Source: Pinibacter aurantiacus (GTDB lineage Bacteria > Bacteroidota > Bacteroidia > Chitinophagales > Chitinophagaceae). From it: a stretch of DNA of 64,000 bases. Within the stretch, counting starts at the first letter, position 1, and the number at the start of each line of letters is the position of its first letter. The position numbers and the translations under genes were made by a program. Shown here in pieces: positions 25,035 through 33,647 of this stretch. The stretch is taken from NCBI RefSeq assembly GCF_019130065.1, contig NZ_JAHSPG010000016.1, positions 1-64,000 of the forward strand, written 5' to 3'. Under the pieces are notes generated by a model that worked only from the letters and a program-made list of their open reading frames with translations, did no database searches and had not been told where the DNA came from.

Positions 25035-26186
25035 TCAATTCTCAACTCCTGAACTTGTTGTCGATATTGGCGCTGTAACCGTACTATCATTCTGATGAGC
25101 TTTTTCCCAGGCTCGTACCGATACACGGGCAGCATCAAACAAACGAGCGTAGTTTCCCTTTAATAATTTGTATTTAGCCCCGGCGCTTAATTGTGCAAAC
25201 AATGGCTGGTAGCTGCGGTACACTGCCTGGTATTTTTCAGCATCAGGCGGGGCCACTTCATCTGTGCCAAACAAAAAGCGATCAGGATATTTATTAATAA
25301 GAGTAGCAGTTGCTTTAATGGTTTCAGGAGTTCTTACAATATACTTTGCCACTTCGCTCCAGGAAATATCAAAACAAACATGACTGAGTGTTGGGTCCGC
25401 CAAAAAATTATCCAGGAAAGAAATCTGTTCTTCAACAGGGCGTACAATCCTTCCCAATCCACAATGCGCCCAAATGATCTTTGTGTTTTTGTGCCTGCGA
25501 AACAGCTCTACAATCTGTTTGATGAGGTAGGGATCCTGGCCGGATTTTGGGAAAGGCATGTCAATATCATTGTGAAGAATGGAGAGTAAACCAGATTCTG
25601 CACAAAAGTCGAGAATGCGATCCAATGCCGGATTAGTGAGCGATGCCACTTCGCCCGCAATTTTTGATGAAACAAATTCTTTGTGAATGGAGAATTCTCC
25701 AATGCCGCTGAATACGCCGGGAAACAATAGCAACACACGTTTGATGTGATCAGCTGCATACATGTCTGCAGGATTGAACCCTGTAATCATTGGGTCAAAA
25801 CGTTTTTGATCATTGGCAGATAATGAGCGATAGGTCATGGCAATGTATGCATCAGTAAACGAATAGTAATACAGTGGTGCATCGCTGGCGAGATAGTATG
25901 TTGGAGCAAAATCGCCGGTGTTTGAATACGACCATTGTTGTTGCAATGGAATGCCAAAGAGTGTGGACCTGCCCGTAGTTGTTCCCATGATTGAAAGGAA
26001 CTTTTTTATGCTGATGCCTTCCTGCACATAATTCGTTAAATGAAAGTGTGAATCAAAAAACAAAGCAGTGTCAGCCGCATTTTGTTTTTTCGACTGTGAA
26101 TAGATGTTTGTAGTAGTCAACGAAAACAACAAAAACATCGCGCAGAAGTGTATGTTTTTTAGATAGAAGGAGTGTGCAAATTTCAT
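25035..26186 (-). CDS. Exported amidohydrolase-superfamily protein
   Basis: 383 residues with a signal peptide (FCAMFLLFSLTTTNIYS, cut near about 31). The mature part is a TIM-barrel metal-dependent hydrolase of the amidohydrolase superfamily: the metal-binding HxH appears as FDSHFHLTNY, later histidines in LLSILHNDIDMPFP and IIWAHCGLGR, and the catalytic aspartate in RFLFGTDEVAPP. The export signal is unusual for the superfamily, whose members are mostly cytosolic. The substrate is unknown. It follows a porin gene (26451-27815) on the same strand, separated by a 265-base repeat-bearing gap, which suggests a periplasmic enzyme acting on a molecule the porin admits. Confidence 0.8.
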   Translation of the reverse strand: MKFAHSFYLKNIHFCAMFLLFSLTTTNIYSQSKKQNAADTALFFDSHFHLTNYVQEGISIKKFLSIMGTTTGRSTLFGIPLQQQWSYSNTGDFAPTYYLASDAPLYYYSFTDAYIAMTYRSLSANDQKRFDPMITGFNPADMYAADHIKRVLLLFPGVFSGIGEFSIHKEFVSSKIAGEVASLTNPALDRILDFCAESGLLSILHNDIDMPFPKSGQDPYLIKQIVELFRRHKNTKIIWAHCGLGRIVRPVEEQISFLDNFLADPTLSHVCFDISWSEVAKYIVRTPETIKATATLINKYPDRFLFGTDEVAPPDAEKYQAVYRSYQPLFAQLSAGAKYKLLKGNYARLFDAARVSVRAWEKAHQNDSTVTAPISTTSSGVEN

Positions 26187-26233
26187 AAAGTAGTTTTGAG
26201 TGAAATGGGTTCTTAATTTTCATCAACTTGTCA

Positions 26234-26408
26234 CCGCCGTCATTGCGAGGCCTGCGGAGCTGGTTGTATGAACTATCTGGAAACTGCTTGAAATTCTAAA
26301 GCGGCCGAAGCAGTCTGCCTGGCGCTTGAGATTGCTTCGGCCAATTGTTTTCTGTTCGTCTTTCTATAATCGGTTCAGTTATTCAATTCTCCGCAGGCCT
26401 CGCAATGA
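26234..26408. repeat. Dispersed GC-rich palindromic repeat
   Basis: CATTGCGAGGCCTGCGGAG near 26241 pairs with CTCCGCAGGCCTCGCAATG near 26391, and inside are GAAGCAGTCT and AGATTGCTTCGGCC. The same elements recur at 52.2-52.44 kb. The repeat lies downstream of the porin gene. Confidence 0.6.
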
Positions 26409-26450
26409 CGATGCAAGTCACAACTGTACTTATCAGCCTGTGGTTGTTCA

Positions 26451-27815
26451 TTACAAAAGAATATCACTGCCAAACGTAATGGTGGTGCCCGTTTGCCCTG
26501 CTGTATACAAGCCAAACGTGCCACCAGCAGCGGTTTTATATACATGCATCACTTGCCCGTTGAGACGCCAGCTGCGGTTTTTCAGTGGATAAAGATTTAT
26601 GCCGCCACCCACTTCCCATGGATGTCTTTTGAATTCATCAAAGAAATATGAATGAACTCCGTACAGAATCAATTTCTTTGGGAGGATCATTTTATTTACC
26701 TGCAAACTGTAGCCAAAGTCATTGAGCTCACTAACCGGGAGAGGGCCGTCCGCAGCGAATTTCGAAAGCTTTCTTCCGTAAAATTCTGCCTGCAGGTTGA
26801 AGCCTCGAATTTTAAAACCTGCGTCAATAGAAAACATGTTGTAGGTCGCGTTGTCAATGGTTACATTGTCGGCCAAAGCTCCCGTTTCGAAAAATAGCAC
26901 ACCGTCAGTCATCCTTATTTGTGTGTTGTCTGGAGATGGAGTACCTATATTATTAAACCTGTCTTCGCGACTATTCACATAAGAAAAGCCGAAACGCGTG
27001 GCGAGCTTGTCATGATTTTCAAGATCGCCGATTCCTCCACGTGGGCCGAACTCTCCTGTTGTAGGCATCCACCAGATTGATGCGCTTTTCGCAATATTTC
27101 TTGTAAGCTTGGAAGCCTGAATGCCAAGCGTGCTTAGGTTGTTGCCAAACATTACGTTGTAATAAAGTTTCGGAACAACTTCTCCCGTGATCCAGAATCC
27201 GTGCGTAAAACCTCCGCGTAATGCGTCTTCGCCCATCGTTCTATCCGTGGATGAATAGAATGGGAAACTTCCCTGCATGGAGCGGACAGAAAGGTTAGGG
27301 CCCACACCTAAACCGAACCGAAGATGCTTGTTAACCTTGTACTGCATGTTTCCATAGATCAGCGTTTGCTGCGTAGTAAATACCGTCCACACCGTGGCTG
27401 TATAAGTAAACTTGGGTGTGCCTAACCAGCCCGAAAACCAGATCATGCTTCTGTGCCAGTAGAAGTCGTTTCGGCCTGTGAGATCATGTGGTCTTCCCAA
27501 ATGATCCTCCCATGTTTGTGTACCTGGCATTTGATTGAGGTAACGGGCCATCGCATAAATGCTAATGTTCAACGTGCCGAATTTTGTTCGTACCAAATCA
27601 AATCCCCGTCCGGGTGTGAATTCGCCGCTTGCATAGTTTGTATAAGCGCTGTCATTATTAATTAATCCACGCTTAATCATTACCGTTCCATTCACTTGCG
27701 TATCAAGTACGGGTGTGTCATTTTGTGCAAACAAATGGTTTAACAAACTCAGTAAGGATATTGTGAGAATGAAAATGGTTTTTATGTGAATATGCTTTAT
27801 AATCATTTCGTGCAT
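26451..27815 (-). CDS. Outer-membrane porin-like protein
   Basis: 454 residues; signal peptide about 1-31 (TIFILTISLLSLLNHLFAQ; an in-frame Met at residue 4 is an alternative start). The mature protein looks like a 16-18-strand porin of the phosphate-selective or general type: TKFGTLNISIYAMARYLNQM, WFSGWLGTPKFTYTATVWTV, AGFKIRGFNLQAEFYGRKLS and a C-terminal strand TTITFGSDILL. The specific substrate is not readable. It lies between the periplasmic glutaminase gene (135 bases upstream, across an AT palindrome) and the exported amidohydrolase gene, all on the minus strand, consistent with uptake of a small nutrient processed in the periplasm. Confidence 0.75.
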   Translation of the reverse strand: MHEMIIKHIHIKTIFILTISLLSLLNHLFAQNDTPVLDTQVNGTVMIKRGLINNDSAYTNYASGEFTPGRGFDLVRTKFGTLNISIYAMARYLNQMPGTQTWEDHLGRPHDLTGRNDFYWHRSMIWFSGWLGTPKFTYTATVWTVFTTQQTLIYGNMQYKVNKHLRFGLGVGPNLSVRSMQGSFPFYSSTDRTMGEDALRGGFTHGFWITGEVVPKLYYNVMFGNNLSTLGIQASKLTRNIAKSASIWWMPTTGEFGPRGGIGDLENHDKLATRFGFSYVNSREDRFNNIGTPSPDNTQIRMTDGVLFFETGALADNVTIDNATYNMFSIDAGFKIRGFNLQAEFYGRKLSKFAADGPLPVSELNDFGYSLQVNKMILPKKLILYGVHSYFFDEFKRHPWEVGGGINLYPLKNRSWRLNGQVMHVYKTAAGGTFGLYTAGQTGTTITFGSDILL

Positions 27816-27825
27816 AGATTAAGGT

Positions 27826-27952
27826 TCAATTAATAATTAATAATTAAGAATTAATAGGTGGGGCATTCGATGTTTTTTAATTAGCTTATATGTTGGCGAA
27901 TGCAGGAGTGATACTCCCTTAATTATTAATTATTAATTATTAATTTCTTCTT
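27826..27952. repeat. AT-rich palindromic repeat
   Basis: AATTAATAATTAATAATTAA on the left and TTAATTATTAATTATTAATT on the right enclose a non-palindromic middle that starts AATTAATAGGTGGGGC. An element with the same arms and the same AATAGGTGRGGC edge lies at 63.76-63.9 kb. Confidence 0.6.
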
Positions 27953-28991
27953 ACTTCTTGGGTTCGATCAAGAACGGATCAACCTTTAATTGCTCTACAA
28001 CATACTTGATCACTTTTTGCGCCTTCACGCTATTGCCTGCGGCATCCAAAGGAGGAGACACAACGGCGATGCCGAATTTGCCAGGGCATACGGCCAGCAG
28101 TCCTCCGCCTACGCCGCTTTTTGCAGGCAAGCCTGAGTTGTAGTACCAAATGCCGGAATCATCATATAATCCGGCAGTTGCCATAACAGGCAGTGTGTAT
28201 TGTACAGTTTGTGGAGAAACAATTTTTTTCTTTGTAACAGGATTAACACCGCCGTTTGCAAGTGTCGCAGCCATAGTTGCGAGGTCCTTTGCATTTACAT
28301 TGATAGCACATTGTTTTGTATAAATGTCTGTTGCCTGAACGGGGTCGAAATACATGCGTCCATACGCCAGCAACAAATGGGCTATGGCCTGGTTGCGAAG
28401 ATTGTCTCCTGCCTCGCTTACATAAACAGGTTGGTTCACTGTTAGTTGCCGACCTGCAAAATCGCTTTGTTTTTGAAGAATGCTTTTCCATTTCGCCGCA
28501 GAGTCGGCGCCTGCTACAAGGCTTGTTGCTGCAATAGCTCCCGGGTTTACCATCGGGTTAATTTCTTTTCCTTTTTGCAGTTCTACAGCAACAATAGAAT
28601 TGAAACGGACACCTGTTGCATCTACCCCTATTTTATCCTGAATGGCCTGTGGACCAAGTTCTTCGAGTATCTGCGCCATTACAAATACTTTTGAGACACT
28701 TTGTATAGAAACCATCGAGCCGATGTCTCCTTTTGTATATACAGTGCCATCGGTAGTGACTAATGCAATGCCGAAAATATTTGGATCAACGTTTGCCAGT
28801 TCTTTAATGTAGTCCGCATTCTTACCTTCCTTTACATCTTTAAATTTGGTGTATGCTTCATTCAGCAATTTTTCAATGTTTGCTTTTGAAAGATCTGTTT
28901 TTGTTTGTGCAAAGCTGTTTGTATTGCCCATCAATGTCACCAACAAAAAGAAGGCGACCGCTTTGCAAATTGAATAGTATGATTTTTTCAT
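27951..28991 (-). CDS. glsA: Glutaminase A with signal peptide (periplasmic)
   Basis: 346 residues; hydrolyses L-glutamine to glutamate and ammonia. The serine-dependent glutaminase fold is clear: SVSKVFVMAQIL holds the SxxK catalytic pair, EINPMVNPGAIAA and FNSIVAVEL are family blocks, and WYYNSGLPAKSGVGGGLLAV carries the active-site tyrosine and the glycine-rich loop. Most GlsA enzymes have about 305-310 residues and are cytosolic; this one has an extra N-terminal signal peptide (AVAFFLLVTLMGNTNSFAQ, cut near 29), so it should work in the periplasm. It follows the DcaP-like porin gene by 74 bases and is probably co-transcribed with it. Confidence 0.92.
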   Translation of the reverse strand: MKKSYYSICKAVAFFLLVTLMGNTNSFAQTKTDLSKANIEKLLNEAYTKFKDVKEGKNADYIKELANVDPNIFGIALVTTDGTVYTKGDIGSMVSIQSVSKVFVMAQILEELGPQAIQDKIGVDATGVRFNSIVAVELQKGKEINPMVNPGAIAATSLVAGADSAAKWKSILQKQSDFAGRQLTVNQPVYVSEAGDNLRNQAIAHLLLAYGRMYFDPVQATDIYTKQCAINVNAKDLATMAATLANGGVNPVTKKKIVSPQTVQYTLPVMATAGLYDDSGIWYYNSGLPAKSGVGGGLLAVCPGKFGIAVVSPPLDAAGNSVKAQKVIKYVVEQLKVDPFLIEPKK

Positions 28992-29065
28992 TGTAATATA
29001 TTTGATTGAGAGGTTTAGAATTTAAAAGTCAAAACGCACACTCATAACTCAATACCCACAACTCA

Positions 29066-30283
29066 CTATTGCTTCCTGTAAAACGCTTGCGCAAAATTGT
29101 ATTTAAAAGAAAATTGCAATTTGGTTATATCTGTTTTCCAGCCATCATTGTAATTCTCTCTGTGACCCCACTGCAGCTCCACGCCGGCCATTACATTTTT
29201 CACAGGATACCAAAGAAGGTTGCCCACCGCATATTGTCCTCTGTGAAATTCATTGGCGTTTTGTGCATCCGAATTGGTAATGTCTTCAGAAGAATAGCCA
29301 AGAGAAGAACTGAACTTTTCGTTCCAGTTGTGATCAACGAAAGCACTGATACCTAATACAGGAAGAGTCTTTCCTAAAAGAGGAGTTACAGTATTGCCGG
29401 GATTGCTTTTAGCGCCAATATCTACCGGTGCATCGTTCATGTAGTTTTCAATCCCCTCACCGTAAACCACTCCAAGGCGAAAAGTAGTATTCTTGCCGGC
29501 TTTAATGTTTGAGGTAAGATTCAATCCCCAACCTAAAGCATCGCCACTGAAATCGTATTGGTCATTGTTTTGATCCTCCCACTTAATGTAGCGCAAAATA
29601 CCAGCGAGTTCAACATAGCCCCATTTAAACGCCTTTCTATATTCTGCAGAAAAATCCGGTACGGGAAATCTTGGGTTAACGCCTTGCAATTCTACACGAC
29701 CGGCATACTTGCCCTGGTCAGCACTCGCGCCTGGTCTTTCAAGCGCAAAGGTGAGTTTGTCGTCTCCTTGTATCGGCATGTAACGTATTTGTATGTTTCT
29801 GAATAGCGCCATGCCCACAGGCCCCCAGTATTCAAGCGTATTAGGAAAGATATCGATATCCATAAATGGGCTCCAGTATTGACCAACACCAAATTTCCCT
29901 AATTCTGCGTATGCGTGGCGCAGCCTCATAGTTGTTTGCCCCGCATCATCGCCGGTACCAAACATTTCAAACTCAAATGTTGTTTTCAGTTCACCCAACG
30001 CAGTTGGAAAATAGTTTTTAAAACCAAGCCTTGTTTGTCTTACTGAAAAATAGACGTTGCCGTTTGTGCCATATTGATTTTTGTAAGAAGGAAGTTTCGT
30101 TGTGCGAATTACATCATACCAGTCGGGATCTATCTGGTTAAAATTATAACCGACATCCGTCATGATGGCTCCATAGATCTCCATGCTTTTTTGTTTTTCA
30201 TCCTGCGCCATCAATTTGCCGGAGATAATCAGCAGAGTAATAGACAACAGAAGGATGCTGGATTTTTTTTGTAAGCGGTTCAT
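29066..30283 (-). CDS. DcaP-like outer-membrane porin
   Basis: 405 residues: signal peptide (ILLLSITLLIISGKLMAQ, about 1-26) then a porin barrel. KSMEIYGAIMTDVGYNFN at the start, VRQTRLGFKNYFPTALGELK, TTFEFEMFGTGDDAGQTTMR, LRHAYAELGKFGVGQYWSPF and the C-terminal strand SFKYNFAQAFYRKQ match the DcaP-like trimeric porins of Bacteroidota and Proteobacteria. Those import small, often dicarboxylic or other anionic, substrates; the ligand here is unknown. It is the first gene of a minus-strand unit with glutaminase, which suggests entry of glutamine or short peptides (inference). A good -7 element lies 95 bases upstream. Confidence 0.85.
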   Translation of the reverse strand: MNRLQKKSSILLLSITLLIISGKLMAQDEKQKSMEIYGAIMTDVGYNFNQIDPDWYDVIRTTKLPSYKNQYGTNGNVYFSVRQTRLGFKNYFPTALGELKTTFEFEMFGTGDDAGQTTMRLRHAYAELGKFGVGQYWSPFMDIDIFPNTLEYWGPVGMALFRNIQIRYMPIQGDDKLTFALERPGASADQGKYAGRVELQGVNPRFPVPDFSAEYRKAFKWGYVELAGILRYIKWEDQNNDQYDFSGDALGWGLNLTSNIKAGKNTTFRLGVVYGEGIENYMNDAPVDIGAKSNPGNTVTPLLGKTLPVLGISAFVDHNWNEKFSSSLGYSSEDITNSDAQNANEFHRGQYAVGNLLWYPVKNVMAGVELQWGHRENYNDGWKTDITKLQFSFKYNFAQAFYRKQ

Positions 30284-30377
30284 AAAATTGCAATTTGAAT
30301 TGGGAAATAGGTCTTCAATTGTGATACACTACTAAGCGAGTTATCGAGGAGTTTACAAAAAGGATAATTGAATCAAC

Positions 30378-30385
30378 CAAAAGTA
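30378..30385 (-). promoter_or_regulatory. Candidate -7 element for the porin-glutaminase unit
   Basis: The minus strand reads TACTTTTG, an exact match to the Bacteroidota sigma-ABfr -7 consensus TAnnTTTG, 95 bases before the porin start. The -33 region is weak. Confidence 0.45.
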
Positions 30386-30442
30386 GAGGCTGACTGTTGA
30401 ATTAGATAGGTGCTTTTTACTTTACGGTTACATCTCATTGCT

Positions 30443-30479
30443 GTTTACGGTAAACTGTCACTACCTTTTTATTTGAGTT
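30443..30479 (+). promoter_or_regulatory. Candidate promoter with inverted repeat, DUF481 gene
   Basis: GTTTACGGTAAAC at 30443-30455 is a perfect 6-1-6 inverted repeat. TACCTTTT at 30472-30479 differs by one base from the -7 consensus and lies 46 bases before the start codon, so the repeat falls in the upstream promoter region and could bind a regulator. Confidence 0.35.
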
Positions 30480-30524
30480 TATTTTCATAATCAAAATGCA
30501 TAGACAAGCATCTCTGTGATCTCC

Positions 30525-31547
30525 ATGAGAAGGTTAGCAATCTTTATATGCCTATTGTTAATGACTTGCGGTGAGCTCTATGCACAGCGCGATACGGTGT
30601 ATTTTTTAAACGGCAGTTTGGTAGTGGGGGAGGTGAAGAAAATAAAGCTGGGCGTATTGACCTTTGATCCTGATGACGCGAATGATATTAGTATTCAACT
30701 CCGTAAAATAAGAACCATTTCTGCACGCACACGTGTATTTAGAATCGAGGCAATTAAAGGTGAGGTTTATTTTGGAAGAATTTTGTCGGACACTGCAGCC
30801 ACCAAAATATTTATTAATCGTGGCTATGACACAACCGAGTTGCCGCTTGAACATATCTCTGTTTTATATCCGTTCGAAAACAAAGTGCTGGAGCGGTTTT
30901 CAGGAAATGTGAGCCTCGGATATAGCTTCACCAGGTCGAGTGATCTTGGCCGGTTAAATTTTGATACAAGGCTTTCATATACCTCCAAGCGGGATGAGCA
31001 AACGTTTTCTGCGTCTGGCATTTATACCATTTCTGACTCATCGTTTAGCCGCGATCGCGAGGACATCTCTATGAAGAATAATTACTATTTCAGTACTACA
31101 TGGTTTGGTACAATCTTTCTTGCTTATCAGAGAAATTTAGAGCTTGGTCTTAGCAGACGTTATCAGGAAGGTATTGGCGCCGGAAATAAATTTCTTACAA
31201 GAAAGAGCGTGTATGCATGGGGAAGAGTGGGGATGGTATTTAACCAGGAAAAAAGTACAGAAGACGTAACTACCGGTACGCAATCCGAGTTGTTTGGACA
31301 AATTGAATTTAATTTCTTCAGATTCAGTAAACCTGAAATCAATTTGCTTACAAGCCAAACGTTTTACTACAGCCTTACACAGAAGGACCGCTTTCGTTAT
31401 GATGGCTCAACTGATCTGACCTGGGAAATTTTTAACGACTTTAAACTTAGCCTGAGTTTCTATAACAGCTACGACTCCAAACCTCCGGTAGAGGGCAGCA
31501 GGACGCTCGACTTTGGTATTGTGTTTGGGATAGCGTACTCTTTTTAG
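30525..31547 (+). CDS. DUF481 outer-membrane protein
   Basis: 340 residues from ATG 30525 (the open frame starts three codons earlier at a GTG). Signal peptide LAIFICLLLMTCGELYAQ, about 1-20. The first mature ~95 residues are a small beta domain (FLNGSLVVGEVKKIKLGVLT, VYFGRILSDTAATKIFINRG) often found ahead of DUF481; from about 120 the DUF481 barrel follows (SGNVSLGYSFTRSSDLGRLN, WFGTIFLAYQRNLELGLSRR, FYNSYDSKPPVEGSRTLDFG). DUF481 proteins are related to YdiY, called salt-induced; their function is not established. It is divergent from the porin-glutaminase unit. Confidence 0.85.
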   Translation: MRRLAIFICLLLMTCGELYAQRDTVYFLNGSLVVGEVKKIKLGVLTFDPDDANDISIQLRKIRTISARTRVFRIEAIKGEVYFGRILSDTAATKIFINRGYDTTELPLEHISVLYPFENKVLERFSGNVSLGYSFTRSSDLGRLNFDTRLSYTSKRDEQTFSASGIYTISDSSFSRDREDISMKNNYYFSTTWFGTIFLAYQRNLELGLSRRYQEGIGAGNKFLTRKSVYAWGRVGMVFNQEKSTEDVTTGTQSELFGQIEFNFFRFSKPEINLLTSQTFYYSLTQKDRFRYDGSTDLTWEIFNDFKLSLSFYNSYDSKPPVEGSRTLDFGIVFGIAYSF

Positions 31548-31550
31548 TTG

Positions 31551-31591
31551 AGAATTGAGAGTTAGATGAACGCGTCACTCTCAACTCTCAA
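31551..31591. repeat. Small hairpin between convergent genes
   Basis: TTGAGAATTGAGAGTT and AACTCTCAATT form a hairpin in the gap between the DUF481 gene and the convergent regulator gene. Related units occur at 33.40-33.45 kb and 25.03 kb. Confidence 0.5.
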
Positions 31592-31594
31592 TTA

Positions 31595-32449
31595 TTAAAC
31601 CGCTTCCAGTTTCGCCACCATTCCTTTTCCTTTAAAATGCAAAAGAGCCTGGCTTATAGAAGGGAGTATTCTTTTTATCAGTTCATCCTGAATTTGTAAA
31701 ACATTCGTTTTCGTCATTACCCTTTCGTACATCTCGGACCACACTTGTTGTCCGGATTTTGCAAGGAAAAGCTGAAGCGTTACTCTTACATGATGATTTA
31801 CCATTTGTACACAGCCGGACACAATGTAGCTGCATCCCACGGTATGGTGCAGGTCACGCAGATCCTTATCTGTATCTACCATGCCTTTTATCGTTTGGTA
31901 GGATATAACATAAAAGTCCTTCAATTCCATGAGGCTGTTGCTTAGCTGAAGGCAGAATCCATTCATGAAAAGTCTTGTGAGAGGATTTTCTTCATCACAC
32001 AACAAAGGGACAACTGCAATAGCGGAGTCGATTTCTGGTTCTGCAGATGCATCGTCAAGAATTGTATGCAGTACTTTATCGGGAGCAAGCGCATCCCTCA
32101 TGGCAAAATCAGCAACATATTTTCCTTTAGGGATGGAAATGATCAGCTGGTCATTTGCACCGGCGTTTTCATAATAATGGCCAAGCGCCCTTCGCAGTCT
32201 ACCTGCATGTATACGCACAATGCCATTTTCCTGGGGCTTGAAGTCCAGAGGCTTGCCAAGCACATTGGTGGCGATTGTGTATTCTTTAAGGCAATTGGAA
32301 CGGCCATGCAGCGTCTCCAGTACAATATACTTAAGAAATTTTTTCAGTATGCCCGCCTCCGCAAAGAGTGGATCATTGGAAATTCTTTCCAGCTGTTGTT
32401 CAAATAAATCAATACCTGGAACAGCCGACGTTGCAGTTAGGGATTGCAT
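31595..32449 (-). CDS. Winged-helix/TolB-type protein, likely regulator
   Basis: 284 residues, no signal peptide or membrane segment. The N-terminal ~110 residues carry a motif often fused to adenylate cyclases or TolB-like proteins: GRSNCLKEYTIATNVLGKP, then ENGIVRIHAGRLRRALGHYY and IISIPKGKYVADF. The remainder (about 130-280) resembles the TolB N-terminal / FlgO-like alpha/beta module (IAVVPLLCDEENPLTRLFMN, VGCSYIVSGCVQMVNHHVRV, VTLQLFLAKSGQQVWSEMYE). No cyclase catalytic domain is attached. DNA binding is suggested by the first domain but not proven. It is a single gene with repeat-bearing DNA upstream. Confidence 0.65.
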   Translation of the reverse strand: MQSLTATSAVPGIDLFEQQLERISNDPLFAEAGILKKFLKYIVLETLHGRSNCLKEYTIATNVLGKPLDFKPQENGIVRIHAGRLRRALGHYYENAGANDQLIISIPKGKYVADFAMRDALAPDKVLHTILDDASAEPEIDSAIAVVPLLCDEENPLTRLFMNGFCLQLSNSLMELKDFYVISYQTIKGMVDTDKDLRDLHHTVGCSYIVSGCVQMVNHHVRVTLQLFLAKSGQQVWSEMYERVMTKTNVLQIQDELIKRILPSISQALLHFKGKGMVAKLEAV

Positions 32450-32918
32450 ATGTAATGATTTGTTTCAAAAAAAGATCGATGAACGGGTACACGATTTTTG
32501 TGCTTCCACATCGGATACATTTAGCACGGGCACAGTTACGGTAGTACAGGACGCTACGTCAGGAGCCAGGAAAACAGTGACTTTTAACAGTCAGTATCAC
32601 TTAAAACAACAGGAATTGGGAATTGTTCGCCGGCAGTAAAAATTGTGCCACAGGCCGCTGGCCGAAGGCCAAACGGCAATTTGAAAATTTGCGGATTTGA
32701 AAATTTGAAAATGCCTCTTGTGAAACACGTTACTTTATTTGAAGCAGTAGTATTTGACAATTTAACCGATGCAAATAGCTCATGTTGTTCGCTCAATAAT
32801 TTTCAAATTTTCAAATTTCCACATTTTCAAATTCTGTATTTTACCGTAAACCCTTGCAAACACTAGCGTGTAGCGCGTGAATGATTTAATTTAGAAATAG
32901 ATAATTAAATTTTCATTA
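32450..32918. repeat. Gene-free divergent region with repeats
   Basis: 469 bases between divergent genes. Bases 32683-32715 contain GAAAATTTG units and 32798-32835 the complementary TTTTCAAATTTTC units, forming a long interrupted hairpin; GGCCGCTGGCCGAAGGCC near 32652 is a GC-rich nested inverted repeat. Promoters for both flanking genes must lie here but I cannot pick a convincing one. Confidence 0.5.
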
Positions 32919-33173
32919 ATGCTGGAGTCTAGCGATTACTTTATGAATGTTGTTAAAAAAGATTTTCCAATGCATTCTCAAAGCATTGAAAAGCTTTATA
33001 TTCAAGACAGTATGTTCAGATCATTGTGTGAAGAATATACCTCCTGCCTTCAACATCTTGCGAAATATAAAAAAGAAGCATCACAAAAAAATAATGACCT
33101 AGCTGAGTTTGAGGCCCTGCTCGCAGACCTCAGCAAAGAGCTGACGAGTTTTATTGAAGAACATAAGCGGTGA
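32919..33173 (+). CDS. Small helical cytoplasmic protein, function unknown
   Basis: 84 residues, no signal peptide, predicted to be almost wholly alpha-helical. Features such as FPMHSQSIEKLYIQDSMFRS, LCEEYTSCLQHLAKYKKEAS and LADLSKELTSFIEEHKR suggest a two-helix coiled coil. Small proteins with the pattern D-x-x-F-R-x-L-C-x-x-Y-x-x-C occur widely in bacteria without known function. It has an AT-rich upstream region typical of a Bacteroidota translation start. The following 470 bases hold only repeats. Confidence 0.6.
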   Translation: MLESSDYFMNVVKKDFPMHSQSIEKLYIQDSMFRSLCEEYTSCLQHLAKYKKEASQKNNDLAEFEALLADLSKELTSFIEEHKR

Positions 33174-33647
33174 GGGAGGAATTAGGAATTAGGAGTTAGA
33201 AGTTAGGAATTAGAAATTGCAGGTCATTTAGTTAAGAATTGGTTCGCAATCATAGTTCTCTGTTTAACAAGGCTTCGACAGGCTCAGCCTGGCACTTCGC
33301 TTTGATGTCGGGCTGAGCTTGTCGAAGCCTTCTTGATAACCGTACCAAATTCACCACTAAGGGACTAAGGATGCTAAGCCTCACTAAGAATTGTTTTCCG
33401 TGCAGCTTAACTCTCCACTCTCCACTCTCAATTCTCAATTCTCCATTCTCCACTCATTGAAAACCAGCAACAAACAACACTCCCCGCCACAAAAAACAGT
33501 TTTAATTTGTAAATCACTTTAAATACGGCAGTTAGTGTTTATTTTTGAGCGCTCATAGGTTGAGCCGGAAAGCCAGATATGCTCTTGCAGGCAATATTAT
33601 ATGAGAGTGGTAATGAGAAAATAAATACAAAATATTTAGCCGGCCTA
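33174..33647. repeat. Repeat-rich gap before the polysaccharide locus
   Basis: Four dispersed families in a row: AATTAGGAGTTAG units (33179-33218); a 21-bp hairpin at 33269-33331 with arms AAGGCTTCGACAGGCTCAGC and its complement bearing one G-T pair; one arm of the CACTAAG family (33352-33390); and CTCTCCACTCTCAATTCTC units (33401-33450). The right end holds the sigma-gene promoter. Confidence 0.6.
33540..33547 (+). promoter_or_regulatory. Candidate promoter of the ECF sigma gene
   Basis: TATTTTTG matches the Bacteroidota -7 consensus TAnnTTTG exactly. About 19 bases upstream is CTTTA, a partial -33 element. It implies a transcript starting near 33553 that carries the sigma gene and perhaps FecR. 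Confidence 0.5.

Noticed and set aside
32220-32639. 139-codon plus-strand frame across the TolB-type gene start
   Set aside because: First half is antisense to that gene, the rest is AT-rich leader; no signature found.
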